Of a DNA stretch of 38,359 nt, positions 1-9,151 are shown in pieces. The position numbers were made by a program, and so were the translations under genes. The notes beneath the pieces are model-generated. The model worked only from the letters and a program-made list of their open reading frames with translations, was not told the DNA's origin and made no database searches. Source of the stretch: Rhodobacter sp. (GTDB lineage: Bacteria; Pseudomonadota; Alphaproteobacteria; Rhodobacterales; Rhodobacteraceae); NCBI GenBank assembly GCA_027487575.1, contig JAIYDJ010000094.1, positions 1-38,359 on the forward strand, in the 5' to 3' direction. How positions within the stretch are numbered: the stretch's first letter is position 1; every line of letters starts with the position of its first letter.

Positions 1-3000
1 ACGCCCTTGGTCACATTGCCCGCCAGTTCAAGGAAATCATCCTCGTCGCGGTTTGCGAATTCGGCATCATAGGTCTCGTCGCCATAGGCAAAGCGCACCG
101 CCTCGCGCACGGGGGTCATATCCCCCGAACGGCGGTATTCTTTCAGCGCCTCGTCGATTTTCAGGCCAAGGCCGCGCGCGGCCCAGCCCATGTGCGTTTC
201 CAGAATCTGGCCGACGTTCATGCGCGAAGGCACGCCCAGCGGGTTTAGAACCAGATCAACGGCGGTGCCATCTGCCAAGAATGGCATGTCTTCCACGGGC
301 ACAACTTTGGACACAACACCCTTGTTGCCGTGACGGCCTGCCATTTTGTCGCCTGGTTGCAGCTTGCGCTTCACCGCCCCGAACACCTTGACCATTTTCA
401 TCACGCCGGGTGGCAGATCATCGCCGCGGCGCACCTTTTCGACTTTGTCGTCAAAACGGTTGTCCAAGGCGCGCTTTTGCGCCTCGTACTGGTCGTGCAA
501 AGCCTCAACATCCTTGGCGTCGTTTTCGTTTTCCAACGCCAGTTGCCAATACTGGCCGCGCGACAGCGTGCCCAGCAGTTCTTCGTCAATCTTTGCGCCA
601 GCTTTCACGCCTTTGGGGCCTTTGACAGCCACTTTGCCCATGATCAGTGTTTTCAAACGCGAATAGATGTTGCGTTCCAAAATGGTCAGCTCGTCATCGC
701 GGTCGCGGGCCAGACGTTCAACTTCTTCACGCTCGATTTGCAGCGCGCGCTCGTCTTTATCAACGCCGTGGCGGTTGAACACGCGCACTTCTACGATTGT
801 GCCGAACGCGCCGGGTGGCAGACGCAGCGACGTGTCGCGCACGTCGGATGCTTTTTCACCGAAAATGGCGCGCAGCAGCTTTTCTTCGGGGGTCATTGGG
901 CTCTCGCCCTTGGGCGTGATTTTACCCACAAGAATATCGCCGGGGATCACATCCGCGCCGATATAGACAATGCCCGCCTCATCAAGGTTGCGCAGCGCTT
1001 CTTCGCCCACGTTTGGAATATCGCGGGTAATTTCCTCTGGCCCCAGCTTCGTATCGCGCGCCGCGACTTCGTATTCTTCGATGTGGATCGAGGTGAACAC
1101 GTCATCTTTCAGAATGCGTTCCGAAATCAGGATAGAGTCTTCATAGTTATAGCCATTCCACGGCATGAAGGCGACAACCACGTTACGGCCAAGGGCCAGT
1201 TCGCCCATGTCCGTGCAGGGGCCATCAGCCACAACTTCGCCGCGCAGAACAGTATCGCCCACCTTCACCAGCGGACGTTGGTTGATGCAGGACGATTGGT
1301 TGGAACGTTTGAACTTACGCAGACGGTAGATGTCTACCCCCGGCTCGCCCGGCTCTAACATTTCGGTGGCGCGCACAACGATACGGCTGGCGTCCACTTG
1401 GTCAATCACGCCAGCGCGGCGGGCCATAATGGCAGCGCCCGAATCGCGGGCCACAACAGCCTCAATCCCCGTGCCCACAAAAGGCGCGTCCGCTTGCAGC
1501 AAAGGCACCGCCTGACGCTGCATGTTCGACCCCATCAGCGCGCGGTTGGCGTCGTCATTTTCCAAGAACGGAATAAGCGATGCTGCAACCGAAACCAATT
1601 GCTTGGGCGAGACGTCGATCAGGTCAATCGCTTCGGGCGGGTTCAACATGAATTCGCCCGCTTTACGCGACGAAATCAGATCATCCGTGAAACGCCCTTC
1701 GGCATCTTGTGCGGCGTTCGCCTGTGCAACCGTGTGGCGCATTTCTTCGGTGGCCGACATATAGACAACCTCATCGGTCACCTTATTGTCGATCACTTTG
1801 CGATACGGTGTTTCGATAAAGCCGTATTTGTTCACGCGGGCAAAAGTGGCCAAGCTGTTGATCAGACCGATGTTTTGACCTTCGGGCGTTTCAATTGGGC
1901 ACATGCGGCCATAGTGGGTTGGGTGCACGTCGCGCACTTCGAACCCTGCGCGTTCGCGCGTCAAACCACCTGGCCCAAGGGCCGACAGACGGCGCTTGTG
2001 CGTCACTTCGGACAGCGGGTTGGTTTGGTCCATGAACTGCGACAACTGGCTGGAGCCGAAGAATTCACGTACCGCAGCGGCCGCCGGTTTGGCGTTGATC
2101 AGGTCCTGCGGCATGATCGTGTCGATCTCGACCGAGGACATGCGTTCCTTGATGGCACGTTCCATCCGCAGCAGACCGACGCGGTACTGGTTTTCCATCA
2201 ACTCGCCGACGGACCGGACCCGGCGGTTGCCGAGGTGGTCGATGTCATCGATTTCGCCCTTGCCGTCGCGCAACTCGCACAGCGCCTTGATGCAGGCGAT
2301 GATGTCGGCGCGGTCCAGCGTGCGCTGGGTGTCAGGAGCTTTCAGGTCCAGACGCATCGTCATCTTGACGCGGCCAACGGCCGAAAGGTCATACCGCTCG
2401 CTGTCGAAGAACAGCGTGTCGAACAGCTGCGAGGCGGCTTCCACGGTCGGCGGCTCGCCCGGACGCATCACGCGGTAGATGTCCATGAGCGCGGTATCGC
2501 GGCCCATGTTCTTGTCCATCGCCATCGTGTTGCGGATGTAGGGACCGACGTTGACGTTGTCGATGTCGAGCACCGGAATGTCGGTGATGCCCTGATCGAG
2601 CAGCAGTTTCAGGCTGCCGCCTTTCACGCCGCCGTCGCGGTCATACTCCATCGTCAACTCGTCGCCGGCCTCGACCCAGATTTCGCCGGTTTCCTCGTTG
2701 ATGATGTCTTTCGCGACATAACGGCCGACGATGTTGTCGAAGGGGACCAGAAGTTCGGTAACCTTGCCTTCGTCTTTCAGCTTCTTGACCATGCGCGGGG
2801 TCATCTTGTCGCCGGCCTTGCAGATGACCTCTCCGGTGGCGGCATCCACGATGTCATAGGTCGGGCGCGTGCCGGATACACGCTGCGGGAAGAACTTGGT
2901 GATCCAGCCCTTGTTCTTCTGATGCTTGAACATCACGGTTTCATAGTAGGCGTCCATGATCGCCTCCTGATCCATGCCGAGGGCATAGAGCAGGGTCGTA

Positions 3001-3635
3001 ACCGGCAGCTTGCGGCGGCGGTCGATGCGCGAAAACACGTTGTCCTTGGCGTCGAACTCGAAGTCCAGCCACGACCCGCGATACGGAATGATCCGGCACG
3101 CGAACAACAGCTTGCCCGAGGAGTGCGTCTTGCCCTTGTCGTGGTCGAAAAACACACCGGGCGACCGGTGCATCTGGCTGACGATCACCCGCTCGGTCCC
3201 GTTCACGATGAACGTCCCGTTCGAGGTCATCAGGGGCATGTCGCCCATGTAGACGTCCTGTTCCTTGATGTCCTTGACCGACCGGGCCCCGGTGGTTTCA
3301 TCGACATCGAACACGATAAGTCGCAGCGTGACCTTCAGCGGCGCAGCATAGGTCATGTCGCGCGACTGGCACTCGTCCACATCGTATTTCGGCTTTTCAA
3401 GCTCGTACTTGACGAACTCCAGCACGGCGGTCTCGTTGAAATCCTTGATCGGGAACACCGACTGGAAGGTGCCCTGGATCCCTTCGCCGTCGCGCGGTTT
3501 TTCACCATCGCCAGACCGCAGGAAAAGATCGTAGGAGGATTTCTGAACCTCGATCAGGTTCGGCATTTCAAGGACTTCACGGATCTTGCCGAAATAGCGG
3601 CGGATACGTTTCTGGCCTACAAAAGCTTGCGCCAT
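1..3635 (-). CDS. rpoB: RNA polymerase beta subunit RpoB (3' end cut by window edge)
   Basis: This gene encodes the beta subunit of RNA polymerase, which forms half of the catalytic cleft and the rifampicin pocket. The ATG at 3635 opens [20 protein letters not shown], the usual alphaproteobacterial N-terminus. About 1211 codons are visible and roughly 170 C-terminal codons are missing beyond the window. The rifampicin region (about residues 525-595) reads [20 protein letters not shown], then [10 protein letters not shown]. The residues matching E. coli Q513, D516, H526 and S531 are wild type, so the pocket looks sensitive. The frame is open throughout. Oddly, codons 5' of about position 2090 are strongly GC-ending (GTC, ATC, CTG, GAG). 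From about 2020 down to the edge they include many GTT, GCA, CAA, AAA, GAA, TTG and ATT, with local GC near 45-58 percent against about 57-65 percent upstream. The gene follows rplL after 245 bases holding attenuator-like hairpins. Confidence 0.98.
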   Translation of the reverse strand, partial: MAQAFVGQKRIRRYFGKIREVLEMPNLIEVQKSSYDLFLRSGDGEKPRDGEGIQGTFQSVFPIKDFNETAVLEFVKYELEKPKYDVDECQSRDMTYAAPLKVTLRLIVFDVDETTGARSVKDIKEQDVYMGDMPLMTSNGTFIVNGTERVIVSQMHRSPGVFFDHDKGKTHSSGKLLFACRIIPYRGSWLDFEFDAKDNVFSRIDRRRKLPVTTLLYALGMDQEAIMDAYYETVMFKHQKNKGWITKFFPQRVSGTRPTYDIVDAATGEVICKAGDKMTPRMVKKLKDEGKVTELLVPFDNIVGRYVAKDIINEETGEIWVEAGDELTMEYDRDGGVKGGSLKLLLDQGITDIPVLDIDNVNVGPYIRNTMAMDKNMGRDTALMDIYRVMRPGEPPTVEAASQLFDTLFFDSERYDLSAVGRVKMTMRLDLKAPDTQRTLDRADIIACIKALCELRDGKGEIDDIDHLGNRRVRSVGELMENQYRVGLLRMERAIKERMSSVEIDTIMPQDLINAKPAAAAVREFFGSSQLSQFMDQTNPLSEVTHKRRLSALGPGGLTRERAGFEVRDVHPTHYGRMCPIETPEGQNIGLINSLATFARVNKYGFIETPYRKVIDNKVTDEVVYMSATEEMRHTVAQANAAQDAEGRFTDDLISSRKAGEFMLNPPEAIDLIDVSPKQLVSVAASLIPFLENDDANRALMGSNMQRQAVPLLQADAPFVGTGIEAVVARDSGAAIMARRAGVIDQVDASRIVVRATEMLEPGEPGVDIYRLRKFKRSNQSSCINQRPLVKVGDTVLRGEVVADGPCTDMGELALGRNVVVAFMPWNGYNYEDSILISERILKDDVFTSIHIEEYEVAARDTKLGPEEITRDIPNVGEEALRNLDEAGIVYIGADVIPGDILVGKITPKGESPMTPEEKLLRAIFGEKASDVRDTSLRLPPGAFGTIVEVRVFNRHGVDKDERALQIEREEVERLARDRDDELTILERNIYSRLKTLIMGKVAVKGPKGVKAGAKIDEELLGTLSRGQYWQLALENENDAKDVEALHDQYEAQKRALDNRFDDKVEKVRRGDDLPPGVMKMVKVFGAVKRKLQPGDKMAGRHGNKGVVSKVVPVEDMPFLADGTAVDLVLNPLGVPSRMNVGQILETHMGWAARGLGLKIDEALKEYRRSGDMTPVREAVRFAYGDETYDAEFANRDEDDFLELAGNVTKG
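2020..2090. other. Codon-usage breakpoint inside rpoB
   Basis: Reading rpoB 5' to 3' (falling coordinates), codon choice changes within this short, highly conserved stretch. The last clearly GC-ending run encodes [12 protein letters not shown]. Just after it come GCT, GTA, CAA, CCA, GGT and TTG codons, which continue to the window edge. The protein stays canonical. This marks either a recombination junction or a chimeric assembly join. Confidence 0.55.
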
Positions 3636-3790
3636 GGGGGTCGTCACCTTTCATCATTTCGCTGGTGCGCGTTTCGTCGGGCCACGAAAGCACACCGCAT
3701 GCGAAGCAGGGGGAATAGGTTCCATTCATGCCGCCCGTCCCGCAGGGCAGCTCCCGAACCTGTCCCGCGCCTGAGAAGAAGTTTTTTGCC

Positions 3791-3840
3791 AAAAACCCCT
3801 TCCAAGACGCAGAAGGCCGGGCCCCGGTTTCCCCGGGCCC
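3791..3840 (-). terminator. Attenuator-like hairpins between rplL and rpoB
   Basis: Two hairpins lie in the 245-base rplL-rpoB gap. The first pairs GGGCCC at 3819-3824 with GGGCCC at 3835-3840 and can be extended by GG/CC with a bulge. The second pairs 3798-3802 with 3812-3816 (CCTTC/GAAGG, 9-base loop). On the minus strand it is followed by a U-run at 3791-3795. In E. coli this gap holds a partial terminator and an RNase III site that reduce rpoB relative to rplL. A similar role is inferred here. Confidence 0.45.
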
Positions 3841-3880
3841 AGCAATTTTCTTGATCAGGGGCACAGGGCCCCCGCGCGGA

Positions 3881-4255
3881 TCACTTCAGTTCGACCTTGG
3901 CGCCAGCTTCTTCCAGCTTCTTTTTCAGGCCTTCGGCGTCGGTCTTGGAAATTGCTTCCTTCACCTTGCCGCCCGCTTCGACCAGGTCCTTGGCTTCTTT
4001 CAGACCCAGACCGGTGATGGTGCGGACTTCCTTGATCACGTTGATCTTGTTCGGGCCGGCTTCAACCAGCACGACGTCGAATTCGGTCTGCTCTTCCACC
4101 GGGGCAGCAGCCACGGCAGCCGGACCGGCCATCATCACAGCGCCGCCTGCAGCGGGCTCGATGCCGTACTTGTCTTTCAGGATGGTTTTCAGTTCCTGCG
4201 CCTGCAGAAGGGTCAGACCGACGATTTCTTCGGCGAGTTTGTTCAGATCAGCCAT
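3881..4255 (-). CDS. rplL: 50S ribosomal protein L7/L12
   Basis: L7/L12 forms the flexible stalk dimers that recruit translational GTPases to the ribosome. The 124-residue product has the N-terminal dimerisation domain ([20 protein letters not shown]), an Ala/Gly/Pro-rich hinge at about residues 36-52 and the C-terminal factor-binding domain. That domain holds the conserved run [14 protein letters not shown] followed by [12 protein letters not shown]. Length and sequence are standard. It lies 69 bases downstream of rplJ, with which it is normally co-transcribed and from which L10 recruits it. Identification is firm. Confidence 0.98.
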   Translation of the reverse strand: MADLNKLAEEIVGLTLLQAQELKTILKDKYGIEPAAGGAVMMAGPAAVAAAPVEEQTEFDVVLVEAGPNKINVIKEVRTITGLGLKEAKDLVEAGGKVKEAISKTDAEGLKKKLEEAGAKVELK

Positions 4256-4324
4256 TTTTCGTTCCGTTCGTTAAGATGGGGGTTCCAACGAGGTGGGGCA
4301 AGCCCACGCAGGTCATAGGATGCT

Positions 4325-4840
4325 TCAAGCGGCTTCCCGCTCCTCGATCGTGGTGAGGATGCTTGCGATGTTCGATGCAGGCGCGCCAATGGCACCGGCG
4401 ATGGCAGAGCCCGGCGAACCGATGCAGCCGACGATCTGAGCGATAAGCTCTTCACGCGACGGCATGGCCGACACAGCTTTGACACCAGCGGCATCCAGAA
4501 CCGTATCGCCCATCGCCCCGCCGAGGATGACATACTTGTCGTTCCCCTTGGCATAGGCTTCGGTGACCTTCGCCGCAGCGACGGGGTCCTCCGAGTAGGC
4601 GAGCACGGTCATGCCCGTCAGCAGGTCACCCATCTTGAAACCGGGTTTCCCATCGAGGGCGATTCTGGCGAGCTTGTTCTTGGCAACGCGGACGGACCCG
4701 CCAACTTCGCGCATTTTCGCGCGCAGGTCCTGCATTTGTGCAACCGTCATACCTGCGTAGTGGGCAACGACCACGACGCCAGAGCTTGCGAAGATCTGGC
4801 CGAGTTCATCGACCACTTTCTCTTTTTCGGCTCTATCCAC
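4325..4840 (-). CDS. rplJ: 50S ribosomal protein L10, GTG start
   Basis: L10 is the base of the ribosomal stalk. It binds 23S rRNA through its N-terminus and L7/L12 dimers through its C-terminal helix. The open frame extends upstream to 5026, but the family N-terminus is [21 protein letters not shown] at 4840 preceded by GGAG with a 7-base spacer gives a 171-residue protein of normal length. The upstream in-frame residues show no L10 similarity and overlap a structured leader, so I place the start at 4840. The conserved core [12 protein letters not shown] and [13 protein letters not shown] is present. L10-L12 complexes usually repress their own mRNA through the leader, and the hairpins upstream suggest the same here. 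Confidence 0.95.
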   Translation of the reverse strand: MDRAEKEKVVDELGQIFASSGVVVVAHYAGMTVAQMQDLRAKMREVGGSVRVAKNKLARIALDGKPGFKMGDLLTGMTVLAYSEDPVAAAKVTEAYAKGNDKYVILGGAMGDTVLDAAGVKAVSAMPSREELIAQIVGCIGSPGSAIAGAIGAPASNIASILTTIEEREAA

Positions 4841-4847
4841 AGTTTCA

Positions 4848-4990
4848 CTCCAAGTGTGGGGGTTGCCCCCCGGCTCATGTAAGTGCCGGGTGAAACCCGA
4901 CACGTTCGGGTCCGTGACAAGTCCCGAGCCAAAATCACCCGAGGAAACCCCGGCGATCGTCGCATCGAACCCCATCTCAGGCAGGAGATT
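4848..4990 (-). promoter_or_regulatory. Ribosomal protein L10 leader RNA (rplJ leader)
   Basis: The minus-strand RNA just upstream of the rplJ GTG can form consecutive hairpins. 4906-4910 pairs with 4896-4900 (CCCGA/TCGGG). 4885-4889 pairs with 4870-4874 (CCGGC/GCCGG, 10-base loop). 4866-4870 pairs with 4858-4862 (five G-C pairs, 3-base loop); the last two share base 4870, so they may be alternatives. A further small stem ATCTC/GAGAT lies near 4973-4988. In other bacteria this position holds the L10 leader that binds L10(L12)4 for autoregulation. The assignment rests on position and visible stems; I did not verify a kink-turn. Confidence 0.5.
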
Positions 4991-5073
4991 AAGCAAGGTC
5001 GCCCTTGCACCCACCGTCTCGGACAAAGTCTGGACAACCTGCGGGACGAATCACGCAGGCTGACCATTGCAGG

Positions 5074-5102
5074 GGAATATCGGCTGCGCGCGGGAAAGCC
5101 AA
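5074..5102 (-). promoter_or_regulatory. Candidate promoter for rplJ-rplL-rpoB
   Basis: On the minus strand, TTGGCT (5102-5097) and TATTCC (5079-5074) are separated by exactly 17 bases. The site lies just downstream of the DUF616 gene stop (5133) and upstream of the L10 leader, where a promoter for the stalk/beta operon would be needed. The -10 match is only fair, so this is a candidate from sequence alone. Confidence 0.35.
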
Positions 5103-5132
5103 GCCCCGAAAGGAACGCCGCAAAGGCTGCCG

Positions 5133-5927
5133 TCAGGCCGGTTCGGCCTGCAGCGCATCACCAAGCCCGCGCAGGTTTCCGCGGCTGACCTGCTTGCGGA
5201 ACTTGTCGCGCTTCCACTTTGAGAACAAGGGCCATTGCGCCACATCGGCCACGGCAAAAGGCGCAAGGCGGGCCGGATAGCCCTGTTTCCACAGCATGAA
5301 GGGCAGCGAAATCTGGTCGCGGCGCGAAAAGCTCTGGAAATGGTCGTACCAGGTCTCGTTGAAGGCATCGGTCGCGGGATCGCCCATCTTCTGGATCATC
5401 AGGGTGTTGGTGAACAACCCCTGTTCTTCGGGAAAGCCTTCGGCCTTGTAGTAGCGGACCTGACGGCGATAGTCGGCGCGGCTGATCTTGCCCTTGACCA
5501 GACACAGACGCGCCTCTCGATAGGCGCAGCTGCGCCTTCCGTGGTCAAACAGATAGCGGCCGGGGGGCGCGCCTTCGGGATGGCCGCGTTCGATTTCGGC
5601 AGCGATGGCCTGCGGCGCGGCCAGCAATACAGCCGAATTGTCGATGTAGATCACCCAGTCATAGGTGCGGAAGAACAGATGCGGACACATCTTGGCCAGC
5701 CGCGACATCCGCCCCGGATCGGTTTCGGCGTCGCTGTCGGGCCGCATCATCGTCACGCCGGGCACGTTGAGCGCCGCATGATCCGTCACCACCATCCGGT
5801 CATAGCCGATGCCACTGCCGGTCGCCTGCGGATTGAAGGGTTCGTGAAAGCCGAAATAGCAGGAATAAACCAGAATCCGCGGACCGACCTGCTGATGCGG
5901 TACGTCGTCGAAGGCTACGTGTTTCAT
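5133..5927 (-). CDS. DUF616 / TOD1-MUCI70 glycosyltransferase-like protein
   Basis: The 264-residue product resembles the DUF616 (TOD1/MUCI70, glycosyltransferase-like) family as I remember it. Recognisable parts are an early strand ILVYSCYFGFHEPFNPQ, the acidic motif YDWVIYIDNSAVLL near residues 89-102 (an analogue of a DxD site) and the terminal region around DQISLPFMLWKQG near residue 210. There is no signal peptide or membrane span, so it probably acts in the cytosol. Its ATG lies inside the stop of the upstream methyltransferase (ATGA overlap, 5924-5927), so the two are translationally coupled and likely act on one product. Donor and acceptor are unknown. It separates the L11-L1 and L10-L12 operons. 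Confidence 0.75.
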   Translation of the reverse strand: MKHVAFDDVPHQQVGPRILVYSCYFGFHEPFNPQATGSGIGYDRMVVTDHAALNVPGVTMMRPDSDAETDPGRMSRLAKMCPHLFFRTYDWVIYIDNSAVLLAAPQAIAAEIERGHPEGAPPGRYLFDHGRRSCAYREARLCLVKGKISRADYRRQVRYYKAEGFPEEQGLFTNTLMIQKMGDPATDAFNETWYDHFQSFSRRDQISLPFMLWKQGYPARLAPFAVADVAQWPLFSKWKRDKFRKQVSRGNLRGLGDALQAEPA

Positions 5928-6643
5928 GCCTGCGCCCCGTTTGCCTGGAACACGATGGTGCGGATCGGGCGGTTGCGATGCTTGCCGCCTTCAATGACGC
6001 GGACAACCCGGCCAAAGCGGCCACACACCCGGTCGAGCATCGCGCACAGCGCGGCTTCCGAAATACCGAACGGGTCCATCGCGGATACCCGGCCGGGCTG
6101 ATAGTTCCAGCCATGATCCAGCAGCAGGAAGCCCCCGGGCGTCAGGCAGCTTGCCCAGCCGTCAAAGGCGCGTTCGGGGTCGTGGGCGTGGTCCCATGAA
6201 TTCGAATAGACGAAATCCATCGCACCGACCCAAGCCGGATCGACATCGTGGAAGTCCCATTGGATCGTGAAGGGAAAGTCGGTCGCGGTATCAGAGATTT
6301 CAGTGCCGAAGACCTGCGCCTGCGGGCCCAGATGCGTGCGGAACCACACTTGTTCATTCCCGCGCCGCGTGCCGTGGCAGATGCCGGTGACGGGCAGCGC
6401 GCCCTGTTCCAGCATGTAGCCGGCGAGAACCGCGATGTGGTCTTCGGGCACCCACTGGCTGTCGATCTTCATCTTGTTGGCGGCGGTCTGCAGCGCGCGG
6501 TACAGGTCCAGATCGACCGTGTCGCCACTGCCATAGCGAAACAGCCGCATCTCGCCGGTATCCAGAATTTCGCCCGTCCCCGCCCGCATCGCAAGCAGTT
6601 CGGGCAGCCGCTTTTTCAGCAGCCGCATGTCGCGGTTGTCCAT
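5924..6643 (-). CDS. Class I SAM-dependent methyltransferase
   Basis: This 239-residue protein has a Rossmann-type methyltransferase core. It carries a glycine-rich motif (GICHGTRRGNEQVWF, about residues 87-101), an acidic end of strand 2 (VFGTEIS, about 111-117) and a following segment DFHDVDPAW plus DFVYSNSWDHAHDPERAF. That arrangement is typical of enzymes that locate a moving product pool. The C-terminal part contains a conserved-looking GGKHRNRPIRTIVF. The ATG at 6643 follows the rplA terminator, so it probably has its own promoter. It overlaps the DUF616 gene by ATGA. Sugar or lipid methylation linked to glycosylation is a reasonable guess but is not shown by the sequence. Confidence 0.75.
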   Translation of the reverse strand: MDNRDMRLLKKRLPELLAMRAGTGEILDTGEMRLFRYGSGDTVDLDLYRALQTAANKMKIDSQWVPEDHIAVLAGYMLEQGALPVTGICHGTRRGNEQVWFRTHLGPQAQVFGTEISDTATDFPFTIQWDFHDVDPAWVGAMDFVYSNSWDHAHDPERAFDGWASCLTPGGFLLLDHGWNYQPGRVSAMDPFGISEAALCAMLDRVCGRFGRVVRVIEGGKHRNRPIRTIVFQANGAQA

Positions 6644-6710
6644 GGTCGCTCCTGCTCGTACAGGTCTGAAGCCTGCTTTCCCCAGAAGTTAACCACAGTG
6701 CGCCCGGCGC

Positions 6711-6740
6711 TCAAAGAAAAAGGCCGCCCGAAGGCGGCCA
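6711..6740 (-). terminator. Rho-independent terminator after rplA
   Basis: A perfect 7-bp stem (GGCCGCC at 6722-6728 with GGCGGCC at 6733-6739) encloses a CGAA/TTCG tetraloop. On the minus strand it is followed directly by TTTTTC at 6721-6716. It lies 49 bases after the rplA stop and ends the rplK-rplA transcript before the methyltransferase gene. Confidence 0.9.
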
Positions 6741-6787
6741 TTCCCGAAATGTGTTGTTATTTTGACGCTTTGACGGCCGAAGCTAAC

Positions 6788-7486
6788 TCAGTTTCCGGTG
6801 GCCGAGGTCAGATCGACCGAAACACCCGGGCCCATGGTCGAAGACACCGACACCTTGCGCAGGTAGGCCCCTTTGGCCCCCGTCGGCTTGGCGCGGGTCA
6901 CGGCATCGACAAAGGCGCGGATGTTCTGCGCCAGTTTGTCATCGTCGAACGACACCTTGCCGACGCCGGCATGGATCACGCCGGCCTTTTCGACCTTGAA
7001 CTGCACTTCGCCGCCCTTGGCATTGGTGACTGCGGTCGTCACGTCCATCGTGACCGTCCCGACCTTCGGGTTGGGCATCAGGTTGCGCGGGCCAAGGATC
7101 TTGCCCAGACGACCGACCAGCGGCATCATGTCCGGCGTCGCGATGCAACGGTCGAAGTTGATGTTGCCGGCCTGGATGTCCTGCATCAGGTCTTCCGCAC
7201 CGACGATGTCTGCTCCGGCCGCCTTGGCTTCATCGGCCTTGGCACCACGTGCGAACACGGCGACGCGGACGGTCTTGCCGGTGCCATGCGGCAGGCTGAC
7301 CACACCGCGGACCATCTGGTCGGCGTGACGGGGATCAACCCCGAGGTTCATTGCAACTTCGATGGTCTCATCGAACTTGGCCGACGACGCCTTCTTCAGC
7401 AACGACACCGCATCTTCGACCGTGATCAGGGCCTTGCCCGCAACGGCTTCTTCTGCCGCGCGCATACGCTTTGAAATCTTTGCCAT
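6788..7486 (-). CDS. rplA: 50S ribosomal protein L1
   Basis: L1 forms the mobile L1 stalk that helps release deacylated tRNA from the E site. In many bacteria it represses the rplK-rplA mRNA. The 232-residue sequence is full length, starting [17 protein letters not shown]. It holds the conserved segment [20 protein letters not shown] (about residues 125-144) that contacts 23S rRNA, and [20 protein letters not shown] further on. The gene starts 3 bases after the rplK stop, so the two form one transcript, and a strong terminator follows. Confidence 0.98.
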   Translation of the reverse strand: MAKISKRMRAAEEAVAGKALITVEDAVSLLKKASSAKFDETIEVAMNLGVDPRHADQMVRGVVSLPHGTGKTVRVAVFARGAKADEAKAAGADIVGAEDLMQDIQAGNINFDRCIATPDMMPLVGRLGKILGPRNLMPNPKVGTVTMDVTTAVTNAKGGEVQFKVEKAGVIHAGVGKVSFDDDKLAQNIRAFVDAVTRAKPTGAKGAYLRKVSVSSTMGPGVSVDLTSATGN

Positions 7487-7489
7487 GAC

Positions 7490-7942
7490 TTACCCCTTGA
7501 CCTCGATACCGCAGGACCGGGCAGAGCCCATGATCGTCTGCATCGCTGCCTCGATCGAGTTGGAATTCAGATCCTTCATCTTCGTCTCGGCGATGGTGCG
7601 GATCTGCGCGATGGTCACTTTGCCCGCGACCGTGTGGCCCGGCTTGACCGATCCCTTGGCGCGGTTGCGTTTGCCGACCTGCGGCAGACCGGCGGCCTGT
7701 TTCAGCAGGAACGACGCGGGCGCCGTCTTGAATTCCAGGCTGAACGACTTGTCCTGATAGTAGGTGATGATCACGGGCGTGGGCGTGCCCGGGGTCAGGT
7801 CGGCGGTGCGCGCGTTAAATTCCTTCACGAACGCCATGATGTTCAGGCCGCGCTGACCCAGCGCCGGACCGACCGGCGGGGACGGGTTCGCCTGACCCGC
7901 TTTGACTTGCAGCTTCAGGCTGCCGATAATCTTCTTGGCCAT
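7490..7942 (-). CDS. rplK: 50S ribosomal protein L11
   Basis: L11 binds the GTPase-associated centre of 23S rRNA and is needed for RelA-type stringent activation and thiostrepton action. The 150-residue sequence starts [20 protein letters not shown]. It carries the proline-rich N-terminal linker [20 protein letters not shown] and the C-terminal RNA-binding domain ending [11 protein letters not shown]. It is slightly longer than the 141-142 residues common elsewhere, because of a short insertion around residues 90-105 ([15 protein letters not shown]) that I believe is usual in relatives. It is the first gene of the L11-L1 pair, 108 bases after nusG. Confidence 0.98.
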   Translation of the reverse strand: MAKKIIGSLKLQVKAGQANPSPPVGPALGQRGLNIMAFVKEFNARTADLTPGTPTPVIITYYQDKSFSLEFKTAPASFLLKQAAGLPQVGKRNRAKGSVKPGHTVAGKVTIAQIRTIAETKMKDLNSNSIEAAMQTIMGSARSCGIEVKG

Positions 7943-8050
7943 CTGGCCTCTCCTTTTTCACTGCGCCAGACGGCGCGGTTTAGTGGTTCGGTCCGTCACC
8001 GGGTTTGCCCGGCGCTCGCCTCCCACGCGATGCACTCAGATCGGGGCCAC

Positions 8051-8584
8051 TCAGGACCCCTTGGTGACCTGCGTGAATTCCAGTTCCACCGGGGTCGCCC
8101 GGCCGAAGATCGACACCGACACCTTGAGCCGGTTGTGGCCTTCGTCGATCTCTTCGACCATTCCGTCGAAGCCTTCGAACGGGCCGTCGGTGACCTTGAC
8201 CTTTTCGCCGATGTCGAAGCGGATCAGGTTGCGCGGCGCTTCCAGACCTTCCTCGACACGGTTCAGGATCTGGTTCACTTCGGCGTCGCGCATCGGCATC
8301 GGCTTGCCCTGCGGACCGAGGAACCCGGTCACCCGGTTGATCGAGGAAATCAGGTGGTAGCCCTTGTTCGACATCTCCATCCGCACCAGCACATAGCCCG
8401 GCATGAAGCGGCGTTCCGAGGTCACCTTCTTGCCGCGCCGGACCTCCAGCACTTCTTCGGTGGGCACCAGAACCTCGTCGATCTCGTCTTCGAGGCCCGC
8501 CTCGGTCACGGCAGTTCTGATCTGTTCGGCGACCTTCTTCTCGAAGTTCGAGAGGACGCTAACCGAATACCACCGCTTTGCCAT
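8051..8584 (-). CDS. nusG: Transcription termination/antitermination factor NusG
   Basis: NusG binds the RNA polymerase clamp through its NGN domain and links it to Rho or ribosomal protein S10 through its KOW domain. The 177-residue product starts MAKRWYSVSVLSNFEKKVAE. It has the NGN signature RRFMPGYVLVRMEM at about residues 58-71 and a C-terminal KOW motif IGEKVKVTDGPFEGFDGMVE at about 125-144. Length and both domains are normal. It lies between secE and rplK, as in most bacteria. A strong hairpin separates it from secE. Confidence 0.98.
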   Translation of the reverse strand: MAKRWYSVSVLSNFEKKVAEQIRTAVTEAGLEDEIDEVLVPTEEVLEVRRGKKVTSERRFMPGYVLVRMEMSNKGYHLISSINRVTGFLGPQGKPMPMRDAEVNQILNRVEEGLEAPRNLIRFDIGEKVKVTDGPFEGFDGMVEEIDEGHNRLKVSVSIFGRATPVELEFTQVTKGS

Positions 8585-8660
8585 GCCACGCCATCCTTGC
8601 CAGATCCCGGAACGCTGCCCGGGGAAGTCTTTTCGTTTCAGACGCTTGCCGCGCCTCCCG

Positions 8661-8696
8661 GAATGAAAACAGCGCGCAACTCGAATCGTTGCGCGC
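8661..8696 (-). terminator. Strong hairpin between secE and nusG
   Basis: A perfect 9-bp stem (GCGCGCAAC at 8672-8680 with GTTGCGCGC at 8688-8696) has a 7-base loop. On the minus strand it is followed by TGTTTTC. It lies in the 177-base gap after secE. It could be an intrinsic terminator or a partial attenuator or processing site setting the ratio of secE to nusG. The short, interrupted U-run makes full termination uncertain. Confidence 0.6.
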
Positions 8697-8761
8697 CGGT
8701 TTCGGTCGGTCTAGGGCCGCAGATAGACCCCCGCCCCCCGCATTTCAAGTAAAATCAGCGT

Positions 8762-8956
8762 CTAGAAGCTGGCCAGAACCGCCGTCAGGCCCGACCGGAT
8801 CGCCAGATCGACCAGACTGAAGAACACCGCCGCCAGCGCCGCCATGATGAACACCATGATCGTGGTCAGCACCACCTCGCGCCGCGTGGGCCAGACCACC
8901 TTGCCGACTTCGGCACGGACCTGCTGCATGAATTGAAGGGGGTTCGGGTTGGCCAT
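8762..8956 (-). CDS. secE: Preprotein translocase subunit SecE
   Basis: SecE is the small clamp subunit of the SecYEG channel. The 64-residue protein has the short single-span form seen in alphaproteobacteria. It has an amphipathic region ending in the conserved WPTRREV motif (about residues 22-28), then one membrane span (TTIMVFIMAALAAVFFSLVD). It is directly upstream of nusG on the same strand. Relatives often have a tRNA-Trp gene before secE. I looked in 8957-9151 and did not find one. Confidence 0.97.
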   Translation of the reverse strand: MANPNPLQFMQQVRAEVGKVVWPTRREVVLTTIMVFIMAALAAVFFSLVDLAIRSGLTAVLASF

Positions 8957-9151
8957 GCCTGCGATCTTTCGGTTGCTTGGGTGGGCAGATACGCGCTTGG
9001 GTCGGGGAATTCAAGCGGGTTGCCGCTGCACCCGGCGTACACCCCCTGACGCAAGGGCCCGCGCGGTCTGGCGTGGATGAGGGCCATTCGCCTATCGGGC
9101 GCGGCATAGCCGGAGTGGGCCGCCGGGGCAAGTAAGCTGTCAGCACACAAA

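Noticed and set aside
2000..2100. Frameshift at the rpoB compositional change
   Set aside because: The frame stays open and the protein is canonical across the junction, so the change is in codon use only.
1398..3854. Long plus-strand open frames opposite rpoB
   Set aside because: They are antisense to a clearly coding, conserved gene and their translations show no family features; high GC creates such shadows.
8957..9151. tRNA-Trp gene expected upstream of secE
   Set aside because: No cloverleaf, CCA anticodon loop or T-loop sequence was found on either strand.
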